Shown here: positions 30,249-38,944 of the stretch, piece by piece
Layout: each line of letters starts with the position of its first letter
Position numbering within the stretch: position 1 is the first letter of the stretch
Origin: Azorinus chamasolen
Taxonomy: Eukaryota; Mollusca; Bivalvia; Cardiida; Solecurtidae
Length of the DNA stretch: 64,000 nt
Direction: 5' to 3'
Assembly: GCA_963576725.1 (NCBI GenBank)
Contig: OY755242.1
Span: forward strand, 61,508,324-61,572,323
Made by a program: the position numbers and the translations under genes
Notes under the pieces: model-generated
What the model saw: the letters and a program-made list of their open reading frames with translations, nothing else
Databases searched by the model: none
Told to the model about the DNA's origin: nothing

Positions 30249-30317
30249 ATGGAGAAAATGGTTAAGGAACAAAATGAACTCGTTGAATCCGGGAAAACGA
30301 GTGTACCGGGATTTGCG

Positions 30318-30380
30318 AAGTGCGTAGATCCAGATCAGAGGGCTCCTACGGGGACCCTTTGATCAGGGTGTAGCAGTCTG
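30318..30380. mobile_element. PB7-type palindrome fragment
   Basis: AGTGCGTAGATCCAGATCAG, apex GGGCTCCTACGGGGACCC, TTTGATCAGGGTGTAGCAGT. No termini. Confidence 0.5.
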
Positions 30381-30557
30381 TCATTCCCTTATATTGACGA
30401 CTTTTGACGACTCTGTAAAAATCATGGGAGCAAATGCTCTATTTATCAAAATGGTTTCAAAACTGCACAATTCTAAAATTGGCCTTTTCTCTAGTTAAAG
30501 CTCCTTTTCGGTAGATATATTCAAAGAGGTTGTGTCTAAAAATAGCTTATGGGTTAA
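30381..30557 (-). mobile_element. PB1 MITE with deleted first arm
   Basis: TCATTCCCTTATATTGACGA then TCATGGGAGCAAATGCTCTA; right TTAA 30554. Confidence 0.65.
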
Positions 30558-30559
30558 AC

Positions 30560-30870
30560 TGTTATAATTATTCCACTTATGGTGAGTCTAATAGTGGTGC
30601 TTAAAGATGTTGCAGTAATGTTGTGGTCCGCTAAATGAGGTAAAAGTGCAAACAGAAACTCTTAGAGATATGTTTTAATAACTGATAATTTCCATAATAG
30701 TATTAACCCTTTACTTTACTCTTATTCCGTCAGGGTTCGTAGAAAATAACTGAGGTGTTCTGTAGCTCTATCTAATAATAAGAAATCACGAATGTTTAAG
30801 TCGTATCTCGCTGTTACATATTACTGTCGGTTCCAATTCTGTACTGGTGTAATTATACTTAATCCCGACT
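30560..30870. other. No recognisable gene or element
   Basis: Unique-looking sequence. Confidence 0.4.
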
Positions 30871-30872
30871 TG

Positions 30873-31054
30873 TGTAACTCTTTCGCTGCCGATGTCGCAT
30901 CTGTGATTACCTATGCAAACTCGGCGTCTCATCAGGATCCAAACTGTTTGTTTATTTGACGATTTTAATAAAAATAGAAAATTGGTAAAAAAAAGGAAAA
31001 TTGTAGCAGAAGACTAAGTTTGCAGACGACAAAATTCGGCACCGAAATAGTTAA
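30873..31054 (-). mobile_element. PB3 MITE, inverted, half palindrome
   Basis: Left AACTCTTTCGCTGCCGATGT, right AATTCGGCACCGAAATAG and TTAA 31051. Only CTCGGCGTCTCATCAGGATC of the palindrome remains. Confidence 0.65.
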
Positions 31055-31080
31055 ACAATTAAGAAAGTATTAACTGTGCT

Positions 31081-31330
31081 TCAAACAAGTTGGATCCTGA
31101 TGAGACGCCAAGTTACCCAGAACTACAGATAAGAGTGCGTACCCAAATACTAAAATCGTCATTTCTCCACCAAACTCTATACTGTGACCACTCTTTAGAA
31201 TCATCTCGAAAAGACGATTCTAAAGAGTGGTCACAGTATCGGGTTTGGGGGAGAAATAAAGGAGTTATAATTTACGCATCTTATCTGGACATCTGGTAAC
31301 CCAACGTCTCGTCTGGATCCAAGTTGTATG
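31081..31330 (+). mobile_element. PB3 palindrome opened by an H insertion
   Basis: TTGGATCCTGATGAGACGCC at 31090 and CAACGTCTCGTCTGGATCCA at 31303 are the two PB3 arms. The H element sits at their apex. Confidence 0.7.
31116..31296. mobile_element. H MITE (181 bp), TA-flanked
   Basis: TA at 31114-31115 and 31297-31298. Left end CCCAGAACTACAGATAAGAG, right end in reverse CCAGATGTCCAGATAAGATG. Central hairpin GTGACCACTCTTTAGAATC / GATTCTAAAGAGTGGTCAC. Removal leaves the expected AGTTAACCC apex of PB3. Mariner-type by TA only. Confidence 0.75.
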
Positions 31331-31348
31331 CAAATGCCAGTCAGTAGG

Positions 31349-31777
31349 CCTCTACTCCATAAATACGTCTATCTCCGCCTTTGCAACCAGAGTAGACGGC
31401 TCCCGTAGGAGCTTGTGACCAGTGTCTGCTCTGTGTTGCTTATGATATACAGTAGAACCTCTCTATTACACCAAGTATTTTGTGTTAAAGGTAGGTGGTT
31501 GCTTAGAGCAAGGTAAAAGTAAAACAGAACGCTCCCATAGGAGCGTTCTGTTTTACTTTCACCTTGCTTTAAGCTGCCACCTGCCCTAAATACCAACTAA
31601 CTAGCACGATTAAGTGGCCGTTATAGAGAGGTTTTACTGTAGTTTAGATATGATATAATTCTACATTTTCTGTCATGGCCGAACATTCCTGTGTCCATGT
31701 GCTATTGTAACAATTAATCTAATCAATATTTACGATGTCGTTACTTCTTACTTGAATATCCATGGACTAGAGGGTTA
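31349..31777 (-). mobile_element. PB2 MITE, inverted, with PO1 inside
   Basis: Left TCTACTCCATAAATACGTCT, palindrome AGACGGCTCCCGTAGGAGCT, then PO1, then ATTCTACATTTTCTGTCATG to TTGAATATCCATGGACTAGA and TTAA 31774. Confidence 0.75.
31450..31639 (+). mobile_element. PO1 MITE, intact (190 bp), nested in PB2
   Basis: TA at 31448 and 31640. CAGTAGAACCTCTCTATTAC to TTATAGAGAGGTTTTACTG. Palindrome apex ACGCTCCCATAGGAGCGT. Confidence 0.9.
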
Positions 31778-31779
31778 AA

Positions 31780-32095
31780 ATATATAGTTAACATGTATTG
31801 TATTCAAAGAATATTGTATTCAGGCCACATATATCATTAATACGATAACAACCTCTCCTCTCTCGTTTCTTGCTGTGGAGATAACATTCCTGTAATCATG
31901 GAATGAGTATAGTTTTAAGCTACAAACCTGTCAATTATTGTCACATTATCTATGTAACGAAGGTCCCCTTTTGAACCAGTTGGCTAAATCTAATATTCAC
32001 TAACAAGAACGTATCTTAAACGATCTTTGAAGTATTTATCAGTCATATAGAATTCGACTTGCCATGACAATCAAGGGATTTATTCAGTTAACCCA
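31780..32095. other. No recognisable gene or element
   Basis: Unique-looking sequence. Confidence 0.4.
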
Positions 32096-32097
32096 TT

Positions 32098-32340
32098 TTA
32101 ACCCTGTTGCATATTCATGTAAGAAATAATGACGTCATGAATATTAATAAGATTATTTTTTATAATGGCATATGAACACATGACATTTTGGCTCAGACTG
32201 AAGCTGTGAAATCAGATCTATATTACACCATAAGCAAACAGAACAAACCCTGATCAGACGGCTCCTAAAGGGGCCGTCTGATCTGGGTCTACTCTGTTTA
32301 CATGTGCGCTAAAATGCGTTTATATAAGAGAAATGGTTAA
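32098..32340 (+). mobile_element. PB2 MITE, full length (243 bp)
   Basis: TTAA at 32098 (another at 32088) and 32337. GCATATTCATGTAAGAAATA start, apex GGCTCCTAAAGGGGCC, right end TATATAAGAGAAATGG. Right TTAA shared with PB7. Confidence 0.85.
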
Positions 32341-32548
32341 CCCTTTCAACCCGGGAGGTGCATGCACTGTCGTTTGCAACCGGTATAGATCCAGATTAGA
32401 TGGTTCCTAGAAGATTCCTCTGATCAGGGTCTGCACTGTTTGTCATTCAAAATATTCTATCAAGTTTACGGCTCTCATACTGAGTGGGTTCTATAGATTA
32501 CTACTGATGGGCTGTTCCACTTTGATATTTCAGGGTTGAATGGGTTAA
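32337..32548. mobile_element. PB7 MITE (212 bp)
   Basis: TTAA at 32337 and 32545. TIR CCCTTTCAACCC / GGGTTGAATGGG. Palindrome CCGGTATAGATCCAGATTAG with apex GGTTCCTAGAAGATTCC. Family reference. Confidence 0.8.
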
Positions 32549-32824
32549 ATTCTCTCAGAAATAACCAGCTTGATTAAAAAGCACTGACTGTATTCCCCAC
32601 ATGCTGTTTCAAAAGCCTCTATCACCAGTAACAGGATTAGTTTTCTATGTTTGGCTCCAGTGAAAAGTTAGAAATATATTCTCTGAAATGACAGGCGGGA
32701 GTTCAATTCAATTTTGGATTCGATTTCTACCAAATGTGTTCAAGTCATTGTGGTCCGTTTATATGGCATCATTGAAGTGGAATGTTTCCTTGGCCACCTA
32801 TTCCATAGTATTAACAGAAAACAT
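32549..32824. other. No recognisable gene or element
   Basis: Unique-looking sequence. Confidence 0.35.
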
Positions 32825-33031
32825 TTAACCCTTACTGTGCGGTACACGAGTCACTAGTGTCCTTTGCAAACAGTGCAGACCCAAAAGAGAGGGCTCCTAG
32901 AGGAGCCTCTCATCAGGGCCTGCATTGTTTGTCATGTTAGACTTGTTTTTAGAAAAATCCCTAAATATTCACCATAAGGTAGACCTGTTTGAAGTTTGGA
33001 AGAGTCCATATGAAAAAATTGTAAGGGTTAA
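32825..33031 (+). mobile_element. PB6 MITE, copy 2 (207 bp)
   Basis: TTAA at 32825 and 33028. Left CCCTTACTGTGCGGTACACG, apex GGGCTCCTAGAGGAGCCTCT, right AATTGTAAGGG. Confidence 0.85.
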
Positions 33032-33620
33032 GGTTAAAATGCAAACGTGACTACTAGTCGCTTCGACTGAAATGCTTGTCACATTTTATTTTACTTTGAA
33101 ATTGATTTTGTTTGTGTTCTCTCACAGCCTTATGACCCCAGTGAGCGATACAGCACCATAATGGCCATGTTGTCAGCGATTCCATTAAAAAGACTATCAA
33201 CATACAACATTGGCCATTATCCCTTCACGTTCCAATACACATAATTATGACCGAACATTGTTCACAAAATTACATTCAGCGGGTCAGCTATAGCAAAAGT
33301 GATTCCTCTGTCTAAGACAGTAGAATACTGTCCTAATAAGGCTGAGCAGAAATGAAACATTTAATCAAATGCCGGATATTGGATGAGGAATGCATGTAAT
33401 ACATCCTAAGGAAAAAGGATGAACCGGCATGCAAGCTCAGAAAGCTATTTCGCAATTCAGAACCATTGTCGACCTTGGCCGGGTCTTTCATATTTGTTCT
33501 CTTCTTTTGTTTTCTGAGTTATGATAAATCTCTATATCAACAGTCTCCCACCGTATGAGCATACATGAAAAAAGTTGACGACTTAAAGCAAAGTTATATT
33601 TTATAAAGTTCCTTCTATAT
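33032..33620. other. No gene supported; possible splice acceptor at 33127
   Basis: TTTGTGTTCTCTCACAG ending at 33127 looks like a 3' splice site and is followed by 38 open codons to a TAA at 33242-33244. Too short to call; no matching upstream exon. Confidence 0.25.
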
Positions 33621-33870
33621 TTAACCCTTCTCTTGCTAAATTTTAAAATACATTTCTCCTTCTTTACCCATGTCCTGTTGTATAATTACATATATCTTCA
33701 CTGTGTACAAGTATTTCGCCGTGCAATCACTGCTGTGGAGTGTACTTGTTGCACAATCAACTTGTAAATAGTGAAGACCCAGATGAGACGGCTCCTGCAG
33801 GAGCTATCTCATCTGGGTCATCACTATTTACCGGTATGTATATTGACGTGAATAGCAAGCGAAGGGTTAA
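33621..33870 (+). mobile_element. PB5 MITE, copy 2 (250 bp)
   Basis: TTAA at 33621 and 33867. Nearly identical to 21190-21439 along its length, including the TGTCCTGTTGTATAATTAC and CACTGCTGTGGAGTG segments. Confidence 0.9.
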
Positions 33871-33901
33871 ATGCTCTTATCGACAGAGTTGTTAAGTTAG
33901 C

Positions 33902-34380
33902 CATTTATCCCACGAATAATTGAATATGCATGTTAGAAAAATGATATCATGAATATTAATTAGATTAATTGTTATAATAGGACATGGATACAGGAATTGT
34001 TGGTCATGGCAGAAACTGTAGAATCATATATATATTAACCCTTTCCCTGTTCTATAGTTATTACAAAGTTCAATACCTACTGAATATTCAAGGACAGATT
34101 TGTTATAATGAAACATGGAGGGTGGAAGATTGTAGCCATTTTAGCAAGTATAGAAACAGATCTACCATTTTTTGTTAGCAAGCAGAGCAGACCCTGATCA
34201 GACGGCTCCTCTACTCTGTTTGCAAATGCGTGAACACACGTTTGTATGAGGGAAAGGGTTAAAACCATAAGCAAAGTGAGCAGACCCTGATCAGACATTT
34301 ATAGGAGCCGTCTGATCTGGGTCTACTCTTTTTGCAAATGCGTGAAAATGCACACACATATATATGAAGGAATTGGTTAA
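33902..34380 (+). mobile_element. PB2 MITE with PB2b inserted
   Basis: Left part 33902-34034 (ATGATATCATGAATATTAAT, CATGGCAGAAACTGTAGAAT) and right part 34263-34380 (CATAAGCAAAGTGAGCAGAC, apex ACATTTATAGGAGCC, TTAA 34377) rejoin at the TTAA of the TATATTA motif. Confidence 0.8.
34035..34262 (+). mobile_element. PB2b MITE nested in PB2 (228 bp)
   Basis: TTAA at 34035 and 34259. Ends CCCTTTCCCTGTTCTATAG and TATGAGGGAAAGGG. Palindrome reduced: GACGGCTCCTCTACTCTGTT. Confidence 0.85.
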
Positions 34381-34466
34381 GGACGTAAGGCTACAGTACT
34401 GTGATTTTATTGTTGTAACACAAAAGTGACAAAAATGGTGGGTTACCATACTCGCTCTTAATTGCT

Positions 34467-34530
34467 TAGACATTTATCTGATAAATATTCGTGTAAGAAA
34501 TAAAGACATTATGAATATTAATTAGCTGAA
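34467..34530 (+). mobile_element. PB2 left-end fragment
   Basis: ATAAATATTCGTGTAAGAAA, GACATTATGAATATTAATTA, then unrelated sequence. Confidence 0.5.
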
Positions 34531-34607
34531 GTACAGGTGATACACAATATCTTCAGTACACAATACACTTTTCAGGTGTTAATATTTTTAAATCTTCAAT
34601 TAATATA

Positions 34608-34967
34608 CAGTGCTCCCTCTCTTCAACGACACCCTTTGGGATACGAAGATTGTATGTGTTGTTCAGAGGGAGTTGTTATAGGGAGGGAAAATCAAACATA
34701 ATTAGCTTGTTTGCAGATCCCCAGATAAGGTGTATGTCTAGAACTAAAACTGTTATGCCTCAATCAACCCTATGCTGTGACCACACTTTAGAATCGTCAC
34801 AAAGTGACGATTCTAAAGAGTGGTCACAACATAGGATTTGATGGAGGCATAAAGAAAATATGATGGAAAAAGTTGTTTCTGGGGCCTTGTTGTTTCGGAA
34901 ACAGTGACATGCGTTGTTGTAAGGAGGGAATCGTTATTGAGAGAGCCGTTGTAGGGAGGGAGCACTG
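34608..34967 (+). mobile_element. PO4 element (360 bp), TA-flanked
   Basis: TA at 34606-34607 and 34968-34969. Left end CAGTGCTCCCTCTCTTCAAC, right end GTTGTAGGGAGGGAGCACTG. An H-type hairpin occupies the middle. Pogo/Tigger-type by CAG termini and TA. Confidence 0.8.
34755..34853. mobile_element. H-type hairpin inside PO4
   Basis: ATGCCTCAATCAACCCTATG to CATAGGATTTGATGGAGGCA, with core GTGACCACACTTTAGAATCG / CGATTCTAAAGAGTGGTCAC and CACAAAGTG at the apex. CAGATCCCCAGATAAGG at 34697 is the likely H terminus. Confidence 0.65.
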
Positions 34968-34969
34968 TA

Positions 34970-35271
34970 CTTTGAAATATAAAATTAAGTATGATATTAT
35001 ACACTTACATGTCAACTGTTGCCTGTTCAGTAAAACTCTTTAGGTCTGTTTAACTGAAAACGTAATATCAGAGAGATCTGACATATCATTATAGTTTAGA
35101 GTTTAGACATTACACCCAACACGTATAATAGTTAGTGAAATGATAATGTATTTAATAAAGACATACTCTAACAAACGCACTCCTATTTCTGAGGACGTGG
35201 TGCTTAAGTTAAATAAAACAACTAAAACACCTATATGATAACCATTTAATAAAGAAGTTTTTTCGAACTAT
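34970..35271. other. No recognisable gene or element
   Basis: Unique-looking AT-rich sequence. Confidence 0.35.
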
Positions 35272-35365
35272 AAGTGGTAGGTTATTGCACACTGAAAACA
35301 ATGCAAAAGCTCACCTAGGAGCGTTCTGTATTGCTTTCATTCTGCATTAGGCAACCACCTATACA
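35272..35365 (+). mobile_element. PO1 core fragment
   Basis: AAGTGGTAGGTTATTGCACA, apex AGCTCACCTAGGAGCG, CTGCATTAGGCAACCACCTA. Termini absent. Confidence 0.5.
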
Positions 35366-35375
35366 CAAAACTAAT

Positions 35376-35736
35376 GTAACGCCCCTGGATCGTGTATCAG
35401 AGGTATTACGGTACATGTTTTATCGACAGATAATTCACATATCACAGGGCATTGCACCTTGTCTAACATAGCCCAACACTGATACAAATTGCCAAAAGAT
35501 CCTCAGACACAAGAAAATTAGTTTTTGTTTAGTTGCAAATTTGCTCGATGAAAACGAGAACTGCTTTTCCTGTGCACACTGTGAGATCAATTCCATTTTT
35601 GAATCATCCTCAAATCAGAGAGGAACGGCTAGTGTTAGCAGTATATGAGCTGTGCTTTACAAAAATCAGTTGACAACATTATAGACCTAGATCAGCTACT
35701 GCGTTAAGTTCCGTTAACCATTTCCTTGTTAATATA
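35376..35736. other. No gene; short match to repeat M
   Basis: AATGTAACGCCCCTGGA at 35374-35390 matches the start of repeat M at 55679. Otherwise unique-looking. Confidence 0.4.
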
Positions 35737-35956
35737 TTAACCCTAGTGACGCATTTTTGCGCCTCTATAAAATTCACATTGTGAAACCATTGTGATAAAT
35801 AGAGCATTTGCTACTATAGGAGCAAATGCTCTATTTATCACAATGGTTTCAAACTACAAAATTCTAAAGTTTTCCTTTTCTCTAATTAATGCTCCTTTTT
35901 AATAGATTAATTAAAACAGGTTGAATCTAAAAATAGCCTATGATAGAATGAGTTAA
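35737..35956 (-). mobile_element. PB1 MITE (220 bp)
   Basis: TTAA at 35737 and 35953. CCCTAGTGACGCATTTTTGC left end, palindrome apex TTTGCTACTATAGGAGCAAA. Same subfamily as 25815-26035. Confidence 0.85.
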
Positions 35957-35974
35957 TCGCTGTCTAACTAGCAT

Positions 35975-36043
35975 TTGCAAACAGATTGGATCCATATGAG
36001 ACGCCGAGTAATTCGGCGTCTCATCTGGATCCAAGCTGTTTGA
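35975..36043. mobile_element. PB3 palindrome only
   Basis: GCAAACAGATTGGATCCATA to TCATCTGGATCCAAGCTGTT, apex GCCGAGTAATTCGGC. Confidence 0.6.
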
Positions 36044-36113
36044 CACTCGGTCAATAATTTTTCAAAAAGCCTGAACGAATGAAAATGAGTGAATAATGTA
36101 ATAGATCAGAGAT

Positions 36114-36331
36114 AAACTATTTCGCTGCCAATGTCGCATCTGTAATAACCGATGCAAACAATTTGGAACGAGATGGGACACCGAGTCTCATCTGGATCCA
36201 AACTGTTTGTTACTGTGACCATTTTTTTTTTTAAAAATTTGAATTAAAAATGAAAAAAAATATAAAAAGGAAAATTATAGCAGACGACAAAGTTTGCAGA
36301 CGACAAAATTCGGCAGCGAACAGGCGTAATT
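36114..36331 (-). mobile_element. PB3 MITE, inverted
   Basis: ACTATTTCGCTGCCAATGTC at one end, AAATTCGGCAGCGAACAGG at the other. Poly-T tract and TAGCAGACGACAAAGTTTGC as in other PB3 copies. TTAA lost at both ends. Confidence 0.7.
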
Positions 36332-36427
36332 TTTACAGCAAGCAAATAGTCAAGAAGACGACGTCTGTGGAGGTATTGCAATGTTTGCCATTCTTTAGGG
36401 CCTATATTTGTAATGACTGGTGCCATA

Positions 36428-36587
36428 CTGTAGAAAAGGGAAGTTTTAGAACTGTGTAGTTTTTTTACCATTGTGATTAATGGAGCATTTACTCCATGGG
36501 AGCAAATGCTCTATTTATCACAGTAGTTTCAAAACTGATTATACAAAGAGGCGCCAGAAGGCGCCAATATGACGGGGAATAGGTTAA
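36428..36587 (+). mobile_element. PB1 MITE, left end truncated
   Basis: Starts at GTAGAAAAGGGAAGTTTTAG; apex TTTACTCCATGGGAGCAAAT; right TTAA 36584, shared with the next element. Confidence 0.65.
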
Positions 36588-36803
36588 CCCTTTCGTTCGT
36601 AAATAAATGCCCTCCCCGCTCAGTTTCGTTTACTTCAGTGTTCAAAGTGGGGTTTTCTGTTCAAAAACATATCAAAGATTGTCAAAAAGATTGGATCCTG
36701 ATGAGACGCCCATCTAGTAACTCGGTTTCTTTTCTGGATCCAATCTGTCTGAAAAAGATTATCATGTTGATGCTGATATTCTCCTATGGAGGCGAAAGAG
36801 TAA
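36584..36803 (+). mobile_element. PB3-related MITE (about 220 bp)
   Basis: CCCTTTCGTTCGTAAATAAA to CTATGGAGGCGAAAGAG. Arms AAAGATTGGATCCTGATGAG and TTTTCTGGATCCAATCTGTC. A diverged PB3 subfamily. Confidence 0.6.
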
Positions 36804-36816
36804 AAAAGTTGCACTC

Positions 36817-38141
36817 TAGAATGTGCGATAGTTTGGGCTGTGTTAGTGGTCGCGACTGTTATACACTTGCGATAGTTTGGGCTGTGGTAGTGGTCGCGAC
36901 TGTTATACACTTGCGATAGTTTGGGCTGTGGTAGTGGTCGCGACTGTTATACACTTGCGATAGTTTGGGCTGTGGTAGTGGTCGCGACTGTTATACACTT
37001 GCGATAGTTTGGGCTGTGGTAGTGGTCGCGACTGTTATACACTTGCGATAGTTTGGTCTGTGGTAGTGGTCGCGACTGTTATACACTTGCGATAGTTTGG
37101 GCTGTGGTAGTGGTCGCGACTGTTATACACTTGCGATAGTTTGGGCTGTGGTAGTGGTCGCGACTGTTATACACTTGCGATAGTTTGGGCTTTGCTATAG
37201 TGGTCGCGACTGTTATACACTTGTGATAGTTTAGGCTGTGCTAGTGGTCGCGACTGTTATACACTTGTGATGGTTTAGGCTGTGCTAGTGGTCGCGACTG
37301 TTATACACCTGTGATAGTTTAGGCTGCGCTAGTGGTCGCGAGTGTTATACACTTATGATAGTTTAGGCTGGGCTAGTGGTCGCGACTGTTATACACTTGT
37401 GATAGTTTAGGCTGTGCTAGTGGTCGCGACTGTTATACACTCGCGATAGTTTGGTCTGTGCTAGTGGTCGCGAGTGTTATACACTTGCGATAGTTCGGGC
37501 TGTGGTAGTGGTCGCGACTGTTATACACTTGCGATAGTTTGGGCTGTGGTAGTGGTCGCGACTGTTATACACTTGCGATAGCTTGGGATTTGCTATAGTG
37601 GTCGCGACTGTTATACACTTGTGATAGTTTAGGCTGTGCTAGTGGTCGCGACTGTTATACACTTGTGATAGTATAGGATGTGCTAGTGGTCGCGGATGTT
37701 ATACACTTGTGATAGTTTAGGCTGTGGTAGTGGTCGCGAGTGTTATACACTTGCGATAGTTTGGGCTGTGGTAGTGGTCGCGACTGTTATACACTTGCGA
37801 TAGTTTAGGCTGTGGTAGTGGTCGCGACTGTTATACACTTGCGATAATTTGGGCTGTTGTAGTGGTCGCGACTGTTATTCACTTGCGATTATTTGGGCTT
37901 TGCTAGTGGTCGCGAGTGTTATACATTTGCGATAATTTGGACTATGCTAGTGGTCGCGACTGTTATACACTTGCGATAGTTTTGGTTGTGCTAGTGGTCG
38001 CGACTGTTATACACTGGCCATAGTTTGGGCTGTGCTAGTGGTCGCGAGTGGTATACACTTGCCATAGTCTGGGCTGTGCTAGTGGTCGCGACTGTTATAC
38101 ACTTGCGATAGTTTGGGCTATGCTAGTGGCCGCGATTGTTA
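36817..38141 (+). repeat. 44-bp satellite, about 30 units
   Basis: Unit ACACTTGCGATAGTTTGGGC, TGTGGTAGTGGTCGCGACTG, TTAT. Most units contain the 8-bp palindrome GTCGCGAC. Left units are nearly identical; variants (TGTGATAG, GCTAGTGG) cluster in blocks, suggesting regional homogenisation. Confidence 0.95.
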
Positions 38142-38150
38142 TACATAACA

Positions 38151-38343
38151 TATACATATATAATTAACTGATTTTTTTATAATGGCACTATTGCACTAAG
38201 GACAATGGATTTTTTCATCCTGACAGAATTAGTAGAATTATATCTCTATTATACCAAAGGTAAACAGAGCAGACCCTGATCTGATCTGGGTCTTCTCTGT
38301 TTGCAAAGGCATTGACAGGCGTATTTATGGAGTAAAGGGTTAA
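38151..38343 (+). mobile_element. PB2 MITE, left end lost to satellite
   Basis: From ATATAATTAACTGATTTTTT to GTATTTATGGAGTAAAGGG, TTAA 38340. Palindrome collapsed: AGACCCTGATCTGATCTGGG. Confidence 0.65.
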
Positions 38344-38536
38344 TTTGTGACATGCATTTACAGTTAAAAACTAATGGTTACGCAAAACTTTATAAAAGCA
38401 ACAGACATATCACAATCCTCAGGTGTAGGTTGAGCTGACTCACTATTGTTGTAACTGGAAGTATCATTGTTACATGGTCACAATGTCATGACATTTACGT
38501 AGTTATGTAACATCCGATGAACCTTGATAATGTATA

Positions 38537-38754
38537 CAGCAGAACCCGCCTGAAGTCACCACCTACTACTTTAAAAGCAGGTGGTTTCTTAAAGGACGAA
38601 AGCAATGCAGATAGCTCCTGACATGTGGGAAAACTGTATAGCGTTCTTGTATAACTTTCCTGTATAACTTTCACCCCGCATTATGTTATCACATGTTTTA
38701 AGACCGATATTTAGGCTTCTTGTTAGGTGATGTCACTTAAGAGAGATTTTACTG
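38537..38754 (+). mobile_element. PO1 MITE, diverged (218 bp)
   Basis: TA at 38535 and 38755. CAGCAGAACCCGCCTGAAG to GAGAGATTTTACTG. Palindrome arms scrambled by an internal ATAACTTTC duplication. Confidence 0.7.
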
Positions 38755-38756
38755 TA

Positions 38757-38850
38757 TCAATTTACCACTCAGCAGGTAAAGAGTTCATATCTTCCTCCGA
38801 CAGGAAGTTTTTTATGTAAGAGACAATCGTAATCGCTTTCGTGTCGATAT
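38757..38850 (+). repeat. Dispersed repeat M, copy 1
   Basis: ACTCAGCAGGTAAAGAGTTC, TCTTCCTCCGACAGGAAGTT, shared in order with 55681-55790. Class unknown. Confidence 0.5.
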
Positions 38851-38944
38851 TATCCAGTAGTCTAATTATCGTAAGTATTCCAACACCCAGCCCCTCCTCT
38901 CTGCGACTATGTAAGTTTTGTCAAGCTGAATAAATCAATTTGGT

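Noticed and set aside
36569..36919. 116-codon frame running into the 44-bp array
   Set aside because: Built from a PB3-like MITE and satellite units.
36817..38141. CRISPR-like array
   Set aside because: Units are contiguous with no unique spacers, in eukaryotic DNA with no cas genes.
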